Origin: Lachnospiraceae bacterium
GTDB lineage: Bacteria > Bacillota > Clostridia > Lachnospirales > Lachnospiraceae
DNA length: 34,848 nt
NCBI GenBank assembly: GCA_009911195.1
Contig: QXWV01000039.1
Coordinates: 1-34,848 of the forward strand
Direction: 5' to 3'
Shown here: positions 22,531 through 31,735 of the stretch, one piece after another
Layout of the letters: each line of letters starts with the position of its first letter
Numbering within the stretch: the first letter of the stretch is position 1
Notes under the pieces: model-generated
Databases searched by the model: none
The model's input: only the letters and a program-made list of their open reading frames with translations
Told to the model about the DNA's origin: nothing
Program-made: the position numbers and the translations under genes

Positions 22531-24324
22531 ATGTCGGATTATAAAAATCGTTTTACGGTTTTATCTCTTTTTAAAAGCGTAAGGACTACAATGCTGTTCT
22601 TGTTCTCGTTGCTTATTGTCATTACAATGGTTATTTTCCTTTTAATATCCGTTAACTATACGAAAAAGACAGTTTTGGAGAATTCTACGGATTATGCTTA
22701 CCGGCTGGTCCGTCAGGTGAACAGGGATATTGATTCCTATATTGATTATATGGAGAATATTTCTTCCATGGTAATCCAGGGCGGGGATGTACAGAAATAT
22801 TTATTTTCAGAAATGCCGGGGGAGGAAAAGGAAGAAGCATATGGCCGTATTATCACGCAGTTCAATACGGTGGTGGAAACAAGGCAGGATATATCCAATA
22901 TCGCGGTGGTGACGCCGGATAGGAATTATATTATCAATGACGGAAAAGATACTTTGAACGAAAATGTGGATTTACAGGATGTGGAATGGTATGAGAAAGC
23001 GTTGGAGGGGGAGAAGAGCATACTTACTTCTTCCCATGTCCAGCATGTGATACGCAATAACTACAAATGGGTGGTTACTTTGAGCAAAGGGATAAAAAAT
23101 CCTGCAACCGGCAAAAACGGGGGCGTTTTCTTTATTGACTTGAATTATAAGCTGTTAAAGGATTTGTGCGAGAACAATAGCCTTGCTACCAACAGCTATT
23201 TATTTATCATGGATGAATCCGGAAAAATCATCTACCACCCCAAGCAGCAGCTATTGTATAACGGGCTGATGGAAGAGCGGACTGATGAGGTGTTAAGCTG
23301 TGGCGCAGACCATTTTGTGACCCAGGAAGACGGCGATGGGAAGCTTTATACGATTTCCGTATCGGAGAAAACAGGCTGGAGGGTAGTGGGTGTAGCGGAT
23401 ATATCGGAGATGATGAGGAATAAAAAGGATACGGAATATATCTATATGCTGACGGCAGCAGCGCTGCTTTGCATTGCGATGATATTGGCTACTTTTTTTG
23501 CTACGGCGATTACCAGGCCGATTAAGGAATTAAAGGAATCTATGAAGGAAGTGGAAAAAGGGAATTTCCATACGGATGTGCCCATTCGTTCGGACAGCGA
23601 AATAGACAGCCTGGGAAATTCTTTTAACCTGATGACGGCCAGGATACGCCAACTGATGGAGCAGAATATTTATGAGCAGGAGGAAAAGAGGAAAAGCGAG
23701 TTGAAGGCGCTGCGTTCCCAGATTAACCCCCATTTTCTTTATAATACGCTGGATTCCATTATCTGGATGGCGGAAGGGGGGAAAAATAAGGAAGTGGTAC
23801 GGATGACTTCCGCCCTTGCGAGATTGCTGCGGCAGAGCATAAGCAATGATAATGAGAGGATTCCGCTGGAGAAGGAAATCAATTATGCAGGCAGCTATCT
23901 GACCATTCAGAAGATGCGTTATAAGGATAAACTGGAATATGAAATAGAAGTGGAAGAAGAAATTAAAAAGGAAGAGGTCATCAACCTGATTTTACAGCCG
24001 ATAGTGGAAAATGCCATTTACCATGGAATCAAATACAAAGGCTCAAAAGGGCTGATAAGGATTGTCGGCTATGGGGAAGGGGATAGGATAATCCTGAAGA
24101 TTACCGACAACGGAATCGGCATGGATGAGGAGGCATTAAAAGGGATTTTTGACAAATCCAAGGCAAGCGAAGGGAAGAATGGGGTGGGAGTCCATAATGT
24201 ACAGACGCGCATCCATTTGTATTATGGGGCGGAATATGGCCTTCGGTTTGAAAGCGTGCCTGGGGAGGGAACTACAGTGACGATTACAATTCCCAGGATT
24301 GGTGCGGGAAATGAAGTGCGATGA
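22531..24324 (+). CDS. YesM/LytS-type sensor histidine kinase
   Basis: 597-residue membrane kinase. TM1 is at about 20-41, followed by an extracellular Cache-like sensor (about 45-300) and TM2 at about 305-325. A HAMP domain follows (ITRPIKELKESMKEVEKG), then the His_kinase motif RSQINPHFLYNTLDSI with phospho-His401. The ATPase domain follows with LQPIVENAIYHGIK, ITDNGIGM and the GVGVHNVQTR lid. The ATG follows the regulator stop with no gap. The next gene is a membrane-tethered sugar-binding protein, suggesting ligand sensing through that partner. Confidence 0.94.
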   Translation: MSDYKNRFTVLSLFKSVRTTMLFLFSLLIVITMVIFLLISVNYTKKTVLENSTDYAYRLVRQVNRDIDSYIDYMENISSMVIQGGDVQKYLFSEMPGEEKEEAYGRIITQFNTVVETRQDISNIAVVTPDRNYIINDGKDTLNENVDLQDVEWYEKALEGEKSILTSSHVQHVIRNNYKWVVTLSKGIKNPATGKNGGVFFIDLNYKLLKDLCENNSLATNSYLFIMDESGKIIYHPKQQLLYNGLMEERTDEVLSCGADHFVTQEDGDGKLYTISVSEKTGWRVVGVADISEMMRNKKDTEYIYMLTAAALLCIAMILATFFATAITRPIKELKESMKEVEKGNFHTDVPIRSDSEIDSLGNSFNLMTARIRQLMEQNIYEQEEKRKSELKALRSQINPHFLYNTLDSIIWMAEGGKNKEVVRMTSALARLLRQSISNDNERIPLEKEINYAGSYLTIQKMRYKDKLEYEIEVEEEIKKEEVINLILQPIVENAIYHGIKYKGSKGLIRIVGYGEGDRIILKITDNGIGMDEEALKGIFDKSKASEGKNGVGVHNVQTRIHLYYGAEYGLRFESVPGEGTTVTITIPRIGAGNEVR

Positions 24325-24420
24325 AGTTTGCAAAATCCGGTGGGGCGGTAACCTGCCGGACAGTTATAACAATTTTTGATGTGGAGGAATGGGATTGGAA
24401 AGGAATAAGAAGGTATGGGG

Positions 24421-25398
24421 ATGCGTATAAAGAATATGCGGCTGTGGGTGGCTGTAGGGATAGCGGCGGCGTTTTTAGGATTTTTTTTCTGGCAGAATAG
24501 CAGGAGGGAAGAAAGGAGCTTCCGCATTATTTTTATCCCTAAGGTGATAGATGAAGACAATGATTTCTGGAAGCTGCTGATTGAAGGGGTGGAGATGGCG
24601 GCAGCGGAAAACAAGATGGAGCTGACTATCGTCGCACCGGAGAGGGAGGATGACTACGAAGCCCAAAATGAACTTATAGAATGGGCGATTGGACAGAAAC
24701 CGGATGCCATCCTTCTTACGCCTTCCAGCTTTACGGAAACAACGCCTTATGCAAAAAAGGTAACGGAAGAAGGCATTCCGCTTATATTAGTGGATTCGGC
24801 AATAGATGAGGATATCGGGGACACATTGATTACTACGGATAACGAGATGCTGGGGGAAGTGGAAGGGAATTACATGAAGCAATATGCCACCAAAGATTCC
24901 CAGATTGTCATTGTTGGCCATGTGGAAGGCTCTTCCACGGCAATTGAAAGGGAGAAGGGTGTCCGCAAAGGATTGGGGGAATATGAGGACAGGATTGTGG
25001 ATGTGGTATTTTGCGATTCGGATTATGATAAAGCATATGAACTTATGATGGATTTAATTGAAAAGTACCCGGATATCGACTTGGTGGCCGGGCTGAATGA
25101 ATATTCGGCGGTAGGTGCGGCAAGGGCAATCAAGGAAAAAGGGCTTCACAAAGGGATACGTGTAGTGGGTATCGACAGTTCACTGGAAGAAATACAAATG
25201 CTGGAAGAGGGGGTATTTGAAATTATAGTTATCCAAAATCCTTTTAAGATGGGATATTTGGGGGTGGAGGCTGCCAAAAAGCTGCTGAATGGGGAGAAAG
25301 TGCCCAAATATATCGATTCCGGCTGTGAACTGATTAAAAATGACAGCGTATATACGGAAGAAAACCAGAAGCTGTTGTTTCCCTTCAGGGAGGAATAA
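24421..25398 (+). CDS. Membrane-anchored periplasmic-type sugar-binding protein
   Basis: 325 residues from the ATG at 24421. An ATG at 24415 is closer to the AGAAGG site and less likely. A single N-terminal hydrophobic segment (about 8-23, WVAVGIAAAFLGFFFW) with no lipobox anchors it in the membrane. The rest is a type I periplasmic binding-protein fold (RbsB/XylF-like): IIFIPKVIDEDNDFWKLLIEGVE, PDAILLTPSSF, GIPLILVDSAID, VGHVEGSSTAIEREKGVRKGL, DLVAGLNEYSAVGAARAIKEKG and VVGIDSSLEEIQMLEEG. No ABC ATPase or permease gene is nearby. Directly after the kinase gene, it probably acts as a ligand receptor for that kinase, like XylFII with LytS in Clostridium beijerinckii. Confidence 0.88.
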   Translation: MRIKNMRLWVAVGIAAAFLGFFFWQNSRREERSFRIIFIPKVIDEDNDFWKLLIEGVEMAAAENKMELTIVAPEREDDYEAQNELIEWAIGQKPDAILLTPSSFTETTPYAKKVTEEGIPLILVDSAIDEDIGDTLITTDNEMLGEVEGNYMKQYATKDSQIVIVGHVEGSSTAIEREKGVRKGLGEYEDRIVDVVFCDSDYDKAYELMMDLIEKYPDIDLVAGLNEYSAVGAARAIKEKGLHKGIRVVGIDSSLEEIQMLEEGVFEIIVIQNPFKMGYLGVEAAKKLLNGEKVPKYIDSGCELIKNDSVYTEENQKLLFPFREE

Positions 25399-25444
25399 AG
25401 CTATAAAAGAATAATAATTCGCTGGTAATTGTAACCAGGAATAG

Positions 25445-25474
25445 TTGACAAACCGAAATGCAAATTCATATAAT
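25445..25474 (+). promoter_or_regulatory. Promoter of the chemoreceptor gene
   Basis: A perfect TTGACA (25445-25450), 18-base spacer and a perfect TATAAT (25469-25474), about 60 bases before the ATG. This is a vegetative rather than a flagellar-sigma promoter. Confidence 0.8.
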
Positions 25475-25533
25475 ATTATTTGTGATGATATCATAATGTA
25501 GTTCACTTATGAAAAACTAGGAGGTAAAGAAAA

Positions 25534-27507
25534 ATGAAAAGCATTCGGACAAAAATCACCCTTTGCCTTATGGTGACAGTCCTGGCTACACAGCTTGTGG
25601 TAGGGGCATGCAGCATTACGCTTAGCTACAACAATACTATCTCAACTGTGAATCAAATGATGAGTGAGACTGCAGTTCTTGCGGCAGAACGCATTGAACA
25701 GGAACTGACTGCCTACAAAAATGTTGCCATGGATACCGGTTGTGTTCCACAGCTTCTCGACGAAGCCGTTTCATTGGAGGAAAAACGCTCAATTATAGAC
25801 GAGCGCGTCAGTATGCACGGTTTCCAGCGTGGAAATATCGTTGGTGCTGATGGCATTAGTATCTTCGATGGAAATGATTATTCCGACCGTGAATATGTTA
25901 AACAGGCAATGCAAGGCAATGTCTATGTATCAGAACCGCTAATCAGCAAGATAACAGGGGAACTTTCTATTATGGTAGCGGCGCCTATTTATAAAGAAGG
26001 AATCAAGGGTTCTGATATTGAAGGTGTAGTTTATTTCGTTCCCCATGAGACATTTCTGAACGATATCGTTTCCTCAATTAATGTCAGCGAACACAGCCGT
26101 GCATACATGCTTAACAGTTCCGGTGATACGATTGCAGATATTACTTTGGATACGATTACTGTCCAGAATATTGAAAACGAGGCAAAGAGCGATTCTTCCC
26201 TGAAAGAACTGGCGGCAATCCATGCTGCTATGCGGGAAGGGGAGAATGGTTTCGGAAGCTATAAAAATGGCAAGACGGGCATGTTTGCCGCCTATGCACC
26301 TGTAAATGGTACAGACGGGTGGAGTGTGGCAGTTGTTGCGCCTCAGGCGGATTATCTTTCTACTACATACTTTGACATCGCCATAAATCTGGTGGTAATG
26401 GTAGCAGCTATTTTGCTTTCTATTATAGTTGCCTTGAAGCTGGCCAATAGCATCAGTCAGCCCATGAAAGCCTGTGCAGAACGTATGCGGCTATTAGTGG
26501 AGGGAGACCTGGAATCTCCGGTTCCTAAGGTGGTAAGCAAAGATGAGACTGGAATGCTGGCACAGTCTACCGCTGAATTGGTAGGGGGCTTATCTGCCAT
26601 TCTACATGATATTGATTATCTTCTGGGCGAGATGGCGAATCAGAATCTGGATATCCAGTCACGGAATCGGGATGCTTACGTAGGCGATTTCCAGAATATC
26701 CTACATTCCATGCGCAACATGAAGGTAGAATTAAGCGAAATTCTCCATCGGATTAATACCTCAGCAGAACAGGTATCAAGCGCAAGCTATCAGGTATCAT
26801 CGAGTGCCCAGGGCTTAAGCCAGGGCGCCGTCGAGCAGGCTAGTTCCGTAGAGGCGCTGGCAGCCCGGATTAGCGAGATTTCCAATCAAATAAAGGACAC
26901 CGCAGACAGCGCACAGGAAGTACGTAGGCAGACCCATAATGCAGGAGAAGGCGTTGCGGTCTGCAACCAGCAGATGCAGGAACTGATGAATGCTATGGAA
27001 AAGATTCAGTCCAGTTCAGAAGAGATTGGCAAGATTATCAAGACGATAGAAGACATTGCTTTCCAGACCAACATCCTAGCATTGAATGCGGCCGTAGAGG
27101 CGGCGCGTGCGGGCACTGCGGGAAAAGGGTTTGCTGTTGTAGCAGAAGAAGTCCGTAATTTAGCCAGCAAGTCTGCGGAAGCCTCCCAGAATACCGCTAT
27201 GCTTATCACGCATTCCACAGAAGCGGTGCAGACAGGCACGGAGATTGCAAAACAAACGGCGGATGCGCTAATGCATGTCATAGAAAACATTCAGTCTATG
27301 GTTGGCTCTATTGACCAGATTTCTACTGTGACAAATGAACAGTCCGAAGCTGTCCTCCAGGTCAACGAAGGAATCAGCCAGATTTCCACAGTAGTACAGA
27401 GCAACAGCGCTACTGCCCAGCAAGGTGCGGCAGCAAGCGAAGAACTTTCGGCAGAGGCGGTTAATTTGAAACAACTGGTAGACCAGTTTACGCTTGCCAG
27501 AGATTAA
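25534..27507 (+). CDS. Methyl-accepting chemotaxis protein
   Basis: 657-residue transmembrane chemoreceptor. TM1 lies at about 8-30. The extracellular Cache-type ligand domain (about 35-275) contains [34 protein letters not shown]2 is at about 283-305, followed by HAMP ([25 protein letters not shown]) and a long cytoplasmic signalling coiled coil. The signalling tip is present ([20 protein letters not shown], about 508-527). No C-terminal pentapeptide tether for methylation enzymes. AGGAGGT precedes the start and it has its own promoter, so it is not obligatorily cotranscribed with the sensor genes. The ligand is unknown. Its position next to a sugar sensor suggests a sugar or short-chain metabolite. 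Confidence 0.95.
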   Translation: MKSIRTKITLCLMVTVLATQLVVGACSITLSYNNTISTVNQMMSETAVLAAERIEQELTAYKNVAMDTGCVPQLLDEAVSLEEKRSIIDERVSMHGFQRGNIVGADGISIFDGNDYSDREYVKQAMQGNVYVSEPLISKITGELSIMVAAPIYKEGIKGSDIEGVVYFVPHETFLNDIVSSINVSEHSRAYMLNSSGDTIADITLDTITVQNIENEAKSDSSLKELAAIHAAMREGENGFGSYKNGKTGMFAAYAPVNGTDGWSVAVVAPQADYLSTTYFDIAINLVVMVAAILLSIIVALKLANSISQPMKACAERMRLLVEGDLESPVPKVVSKDETGMLAQSTAELVGGLSAILHDIDYLLGEMANQNLDIQSRNRDAYVGDFQNILHSMRNMKVELSEILHRINTSAEQVSSASYQVSSSAQGLSQGAVEQASSVEALAARISEISNQIKDTADSAQEVRRQTHNAGEGVAVCNQQMQELMNAMEKIQSSSEEIGKIIKTIEDIAFQTNILALNAAVEAARAGTAGKGFAVVAEEVRNLASKSAEASQNTAMLITHSTEAVQTGTEIAKQTADALMHVIENIQSMVGSIDQISTVTNEQSEAVLQVNEGISQISTVVQSNSATAQQGAAASEELSAEAVNLKQLVDQFTLARD

Positions 27508-27580
27508 AGGGCATGAAGATAGGCAGATAAGTTGCATTTTGCCGCTGATTTGGAACATAAAATAGTATATTTGAACATAT

Positions 27581-27613
27581 GCCACCTTCCATCCGTGAAA
27601 GGTGGCATTTTTG
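27581..27613 (+). terminator. Intrinsic terminator after the chemoreceptor gene
   Basis: GCCACCTT (27581-27588) pairs with AAGGTGGC (27599-27606) over a 10-base loop and is followed by ATTTTT. It lies 74 bases after the chemoreceptor stop. Confidence 0.88.
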
Positions 27614-27768
27614 CTTAAGCGGCTATAAATTGGCCGGAAAGAGGAACACAAAAGGCTTGAAAACATACACTAAAGTAGAAATATGGCGCTATATATACAT
27701 ATGCGTCAGGCAGGTTAATTTTTGTTTAATAGGATATGGATGCGGGAAAGAGAGAGGCGGTGACTGGG

Positions 27769-28785
27769 ATGAGTAAAAAAATATTGTATGAAGGACCAGA
27801 TATTTCTTACCATAACGGGTGTGTGAACATTAAAAAAATCAGGGATGCAGGATACAAGAGGGTAGGAATCCGCGCCGGGTACGGCAGGGGTAACGTTGAC
27901 CAGAAATATGGCATCAATGCCCTGGCCTGCTACAATTTGTGCGTGGATACAATCGTGTATTGGTTTTCTTATGCTTATTCTCCGGCTATGGCAGCGGCGG
28001 AAGCAGATTATGCTATAGGGCAGGCTGCAAGGTATTGGAAAAAATGCCCTATTGCATATGATTGCGAATACGATTCCATTAATTATGCACGGAAGAATGG
28101 CGTAAATATTACAAAGCGGCTGGCCACGGACATGGCTATTGCCTTTCTTAAACGGGTACAGGAAAAGGGGTATATCCCAGTCCTGTACACGAACCGGGTT
28201 TATTTAAGGGATTATTTTGACATAAAAAGGATTACGGGGGCACTGGGGAAAGTATATGTCTGGTATGCCAGATATACAACGCGCCTCCAGGGCAGTGAGG
28301 AAGATACAGCAGACATTTGGCAGTATACATCTTCCGGGAGAATTTCAGGCATATCCGGGAAGGTGGATTTGAACCGTTTTTATACTGATTTTTCAGGCCA
28401 GACATGTGTCAAGGCTGAAAGGGAAGAAAAATGCAATCTTAATATTAAATGGTTTCAGGAGGCGGCCAATGCCGACGGATACAGGGATGCGGATGGGAAA
28501 AAATTGGAAGAAAACGGTATTAACGGGGAAGAGACACAATATGTGTGCAGCCTCATAATCCTTAAGGCCAAAAAGGCTGACGGCAAATATGTGGTAGGTT
28601 CGACCGGTCAGGTAGTCAAATGGTGGCAGGGAAGATGCAATGAAATCTTAGGGCGCAGCCAGGCAGTGGATGGATTGTACGGAAAAGATTCCCGTCAGGA
28701 AACCATCGCCGTACAGAAAAAATTAAACCTGACGGTTGATGGGGTTGCCGGGAAGAATAGTATACAGGCGGTATTTTATAATTAA
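27769..28785 (+). CDS. GH25-type lysozyme with peptidoglycan-binding C terminus
   Basis: Predicted muramidase cutting bacterial cell wall. 338 residues from the ATG at 27769. An in-frame ATG at 27736 is possible but less well placed. The GH25 barrel (about 8-210) shows GPDISYHNG near the start and the catalytic pair in AYDCEYDS, ending with DIWQYTSSG and VDLNRFY. The C-terminal 110 residues contain peptidoglycan-binding-like repeats (QVVKWWQGRCNEILG, VDGLYGKDSRQETIAVQKKLNL, TVDGVAGKNSIQAVF). There is no signal peptide, like phage endolysins that need a holin. No holin or phage gene is nearby. It may be a domesticated phage lysin or be released by an unknown route. Confidence 0.88.
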   Translation: MSKKILYEGPDISYHNGCVNIKKIRDAGYKRVGIRAGYGRGNVDQKYGINALACYNLCVDTIVYWFSYAYSPAMAAAEADYAIGQAARYWKKCPIAYDCEYDSINYARKNGVNITKRLATDMAIAFLKRVQEKGYIPVLYTNRVYLRDYFDIKRITGALGKVYVWYARYTTRLQGSEEDTADIWQYTSSGRISGISGKVDLNRFYTDFSGQTCVKAEREEKCNLNIKWFQEAANADGYRDADGKKLEENGINGEETQYVCSLIILKAKKADGKYVVGSTGQVVKWWQGRCNEILGRSQAVDGLYGKDSRQETIAVQKKLNLTVDGVAGKNSIQAVFYN

Positions 28786-28848
28786 TTTTGGCTTATTTTG
28801 CTTCGCATTATATTTAGAAAATTTTATATATCTAAAGAAGAAAATATT

Positions 28849-28857
28849 TGCTATAAT
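28849..28857 (+). promoter_or_regulatory. Extended -10 promoter
   Basis: TGCTATAAT gives an extended -10 (TG, one base, TATAAT). The -35 region 17 bases upstream is poor, as is normal for this class. It lies within AT-rich DNA and probably drives the small gene at 29005. Confidence 0.5.
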
Positions 28858-29004
28858 GGATTCGGATATCAAAAGCCCTGACTGCGGAGTGCGGGGCGCG
28901 GTGAGCAGGGGGAAAACCATTCCCATACTCGATTGGGAAATAAGAAGAGTAAAACAGAAAAGAAAAACATAGGAAGAAAATAAATGAGGAAAGGAAAAGA
29001 TAAA

Positions 29005-29442
29005 ATGTTAGATGGAGTGGAAAAAATATTTGAAGAAATGCAGCCGATGATGAAGAAGCTGAAAAAAAATTCTTATGAGAAGAATATGGTGCAGTTCAGG
29101 GAAGTGAATGGGCATTATTTTTCGGAAATGATGGATTATATGGAAGGGGAAGAAGATAAAGAAAAGGCAGCAGAGGAAATAGGGAAAACCTTTGTGGATA
29201 AAGTGGAGGCGGCATATGAGAAGAAAGGGAAGGTTACCGGCAAAGTGCAGACTGATTTGAATTTTTTCATGATATACTATACATTCCCCGCTATCCTGAT
29301 GACCCATAGCGATTACGCAAAGCAAGTGGCGGACAGCATTTGCGGAGAATGGGGGATGCGTTTTAAGGACAGCAAGATAGGGTTTGCGGATTATGATACC
29401 ATCTACAGCGGATTCAGGGAGAAGATATTTGGTATTTTTTAG
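29005..29442 (+). CDS. Small conserved-looking protein of unknown function
   Basis: 145 residues from the ATG at 29005 (AAGGA nine bases upstream). An earlier in-frame ATG at 28984 would add seven residues. The protein is mostly helical and rich in Lys, Glu and Met, without a signal peptide or membrane segments. The N-terminal half is charged (EEMQPMMKKLKKN). The C-terminal half includes LNFFMIYYTFPAILMTHSDYAKQVADSICGEWG and may be the folded core. I do not recognise a family. Good ribosome site and promoter support it being a real gene. Confidence 0.75.
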   Translation: MLDGVEKIFEEMQPMMKKLKKNSYEKNMVQFREVNGHYFSEMMDYMEGEEDKEKAAEEIGKTFVDKVEAAYEKKGKVTGKVQTDLNFFMIYYTFPAILMTHSDYAKQVADSICGEWGMRFKDSKIGFADYDTIYSGFREKIFGIF

Positions 29443-29487
29443 GCTGGTGGAAGGTGATGCAAAAAGCAAAATTTTTGGTGAAAAAAT

Positions 29488-30363
29488 TCAGGAAGAAAAC
29501 GGTATGAATTGTTTGCGGTAAGAAGTGGCACTCTGACCGTAATAACGTTTGAAAGAAGCGGAAAAGTGCTCGATGCAGGAGTAGCCGGTTTCTTCCGCAA
29601 TTTGTGTAATGGTTAATTCGGGATTCTGTAAAAGGATGGAGGCTGCGGACATGCGGGCTTCCGTTTTTTTCTGTAGAAAAGTCCTGCCATAATGTTCCTT
29701 CAACAGCCGTTCTGTCTGACGGATGCCCAGCCCCAGCCGGGAAGCAAGTATATCCAGGGAAAGTGTACGGTATTCATAAAGAAAGCATTCTTCAATAATG
29801 AAATATTTATTGTCCACTAAATTAGGAATGTCCGTATGGGGGGTGTCCTCTATATTCCCCTCGTAATTTCTGACAAGTTTAATAATCAGTTGCTTTAGCA
29901 GGATTTCAGCCTGTATGGAGTAACCGGTATAGCGGTGCTCCAGCTCGGAAAAAAGCTGTACCATCAGGGGATGGATATCCTGGCTATCCTGCCCGAACCA
30001 GAAATCAATCTGCCGGAATTGATTGGCGAGCGCTTTTTCTGAAAGGGAAGCGGATGGCGAGGTACTGCGCCCTATTTTTAAATATATACAATATTCACAC
30101 ATAGGGTCTTTCCTCTCCGGGATTTGGGCATGCTCTATAAACGGCCCGGTAACGAACAGCGTGTTTGGCTCAATGAGGTAGTTATTCCCTTTAATGGAAG
30201 CAGTTCCATGGCCGGAGGGGATATAGTGTATCTCATAGCTGTTTTTGCTATGGCTGTGCAGGGGGATGGAACGTTCAAACCGCTCTAAAACTATGTTAGA
30301 GACGCGAAAATCATATTCCCCCAAAGTAAAATGCAAATCGAAACTATCCAAGCGGGTGAGCAT
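29488..30363 (-). CDS. AraC-family transcriptional regulator
   Basis: 291 residues. The N-terminal cupin-like sensor contains IPLHSHSKNSYEIHYIPSGHG and a second segment around NTLFVTGPFIEHAQIP. The C-terminal tandem helix-turn-helix contains LSLDILASRLGLGIRQTERLLKEHYG and LTITQIAEETGYSCIEHFSASFKRYYG. A cysteine-containing CEYCIYLKIG segment lies between. The gene is divergent from the dehydrogenase/aldo-keto reductase pair, so it is probably their regulator. GGAG lies about 13 bases upstream of the ATG, slightly far. Ligand unknown, likely a small carbohydrate. Confidence 0.92.
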   Translation of the reverse strand: MLTRLDSFDLHFTLGEYDFRVSNIVLERFERSIPLHSHSKNSYEIHYIPSGHGTASIKGNNYLIEPNTLFVTGPFIEHAQIPERKDPMCEYCIYLKIGRSTSPSASLSEKALANQFRQIDFWFGQDSQDIHPLMVQLFSELEHRYTGYSIQAEILLKQLIIKLVRNYEGNIEDTPHTDIPNLVDNKYFIIEECFLYEYRTLSLDILASRLGLGIRQTERLLKEHYGRTFLQKKTEARMSAASILLQNPELTITQIAEETGYSCIEHFSASFKRYYGQSATSYRKQFIPFSS

Positions 30364-30493
30364 GGGAAGCGGGATTCTCCTTTCAAGGGTATCGGTTTAT
30401 TGGTTTCGCAATTATGTGGTATCAGTTTATATTACTGTTTTATTATATTAGGTGAACAAGAAAACTGCAATTATTATCTGGAAACTATCACTA

Positions 30494-30545
30494 TTTTAAC
30501 ATTTTGCAAAAAAATATTCGACAACCCGACATGGAAATGTTAAAA
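30494..30545. promoter_or_regulatory. Inverted repeat in the divergent AraC/dehydrogenase region
   Basis: TTTTAACATTT (30494-30504) and its exact complement AAATGTTAAAA (30535-30545) are 30 bases apart, centre to centre about four helical turns. This is suitable for a dimeric AraC-type protein. A TATAAT at 30584-30589 downstream, with only a weak -35, could be the activated promoter of the dehydrogenase gene. The rest of this 289-base gap is AT-rich with no further signals seen. Confidence 0.5.
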
Positions 30546-30652
30546 ATGTCAAAGAAACTACTTATCGAATAGGAAAAATCCGTTATAATTATAGTATAAA
30601 GAAAAGAGAACTTGCGGAACAGGAATAAGGGCCGGAATAGGAGGAAAAAGCT

Positions 30653-31711
30653 ATGAGCAAGATGATGGGGGCAATTTTGCCCGGAAACAGCACGGTGGAA
30701 CTGAAAGAATTCGATATACCCAAGCCGGGGCATGGACAGGTTCTGGTGCAGACGAAGGCAACTACCATATGCGGCAGCGATATCCGCTGTATTTACAGGG
30801 AACATGTAGGGAAAGGGCCGGAGGGCTACATACCAGGAATGATTGCAGGCCACGAGCCTTGCGGTATCATTGTGGAAGAAGGGGAAGGGCTGAAACGGTT
30901 TAAGAAAGGCGACAGGGTTATCGTTTATCATATTTCAGGATGCGGCGTATGCAATGATTGTAGAAGAGGGTATTATATTTCCTGTAGCAGCGAGCATAGG
31001 CAGGCTTATGGCTGGCAGAGGAACGGCGGCATGGCCCCTTATATTCTTGCAGAAGAAAAGGACTTGATTGCACTGCCGGATGAACTTACATACAAAGACG
31101 GTGCACAGGTAGCATGCGGGTTCGGCACCGTTTATGAAGCAATAGAGAAAATAGGCATTTGTGGCAATGATGCGGTATTAGTGACGGGCTTAGGCCCTGT
31201 TGGCCTTGCAGCGCTGATGCTGGCAAAATGCATGGGGGCAAACCAGCTAATTGGCGTGGAAATGAACGATTACCGCATTGACCTGGCAAAAAAACTGGGT
31301 TTAGTAGACCACGTATTTAAACCGGGTGAAGACACCCTGAACCAGATTTATGAAGTAACAGGGGGCAGGGGCGTAGAAAGGGCAATCGATGCCAGTGCCA
31401 ATGACGCCGGGAGGCAGCTTGCCATCAGGGCTACAAGGGAATGGGGCAAGATTGCGTTTGTTGGCGAAGGCGGAACATGCACATTCAATCCAAGCCCGGA
31501 TATCATTCACGGACAAAAGACGATTTATGGTTCTTGGGTAACATCATTATGGAAAATGGAAGAGCTGGTGGAACGTTTGGTAAGATGGGGAATCCATCCC
31601 GAAGACCTGGTTACCCACGAATTCCCCCTGGAAAAAGCGGATGAAGCCTACTCCCTGATGGCAGGCGGACAATGCGGCAAGGTAGCCGTAACCTTTCCCG
31701 ACGAAGCGTAA
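30653..31711 (+). CDS. Zinc-dependent alcohol/polyol dehydrogenase (MDR family)
   Basis: 352 residues, AGGAGG upstream of the ATG. The catalytic zinc site is in ICGSDIRCI and AGHEPCGIIVEEGEG. The structural zinc lobe is present (GCGVCNDCRRGYYISC). The NAD-binding Rossmann motif is VLVTGLGPVGLAALMLAK. It differs from the BMC-linked ADH at 12375, which lacks the structural cysteines and has a targeting helix; this one has neither a targeting helix nor a linker, so it is cytosolic. With the aldo-keto reductase 24 bases downstream it may interconvert a sugar, polyol or keto acid pair. The substrate is unknown. The AraC gene beside it is the likely regulator. Confidence 0.9.
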   Translation: MSKMMGAILPGNSTVELKEFDIPKPGHGQVLVQTKATTICGSDIRCIYREHVGKGPEGYIPGMIAGHEPCGIIVEEGEGLKRFKKGDRVIVYHISGCGVCNDCRRGYYISCSSEHRQAYGWQRNGGMAPYILAEEKDLIALPDELTYKDGAQVACGFGTVYEAIEKIGICGNDAVLVTGLGPVGLAALMLAKCMGANQLIGVEMNDYRIDLAKKLGLVDHVFKPGEDTLNQIYEVTGGRGVERAIDASANDAGRQLAIRATREWGKIAFVGEGGTCTFNPSPDIIHGQKTIYGSWVTSLWKMEELVERLVRWGIHPEDLVTHEFPLEKADEAYSLMAGGQCGKVAVTFPDEA

Positions 31712-31735
31712 CCGGAATAAAACAGGAGGTGAACA

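Noticed and set aside
25534-27507. Chemoreceptor as recently transferred DNA because its codon use looks slightly different from its neighbours
   Set aside because: The impression is not quantified, there are no flanking mobile elements, and its domain structure is ordinary.
28736-28972. 78-codon frame after the lysozyme gene
   Set aside because: It starts inside the end of the lysozyme gene, spans an AT-rich intergenic stretch with a promoter in it and has no ribosome site. No protein features.
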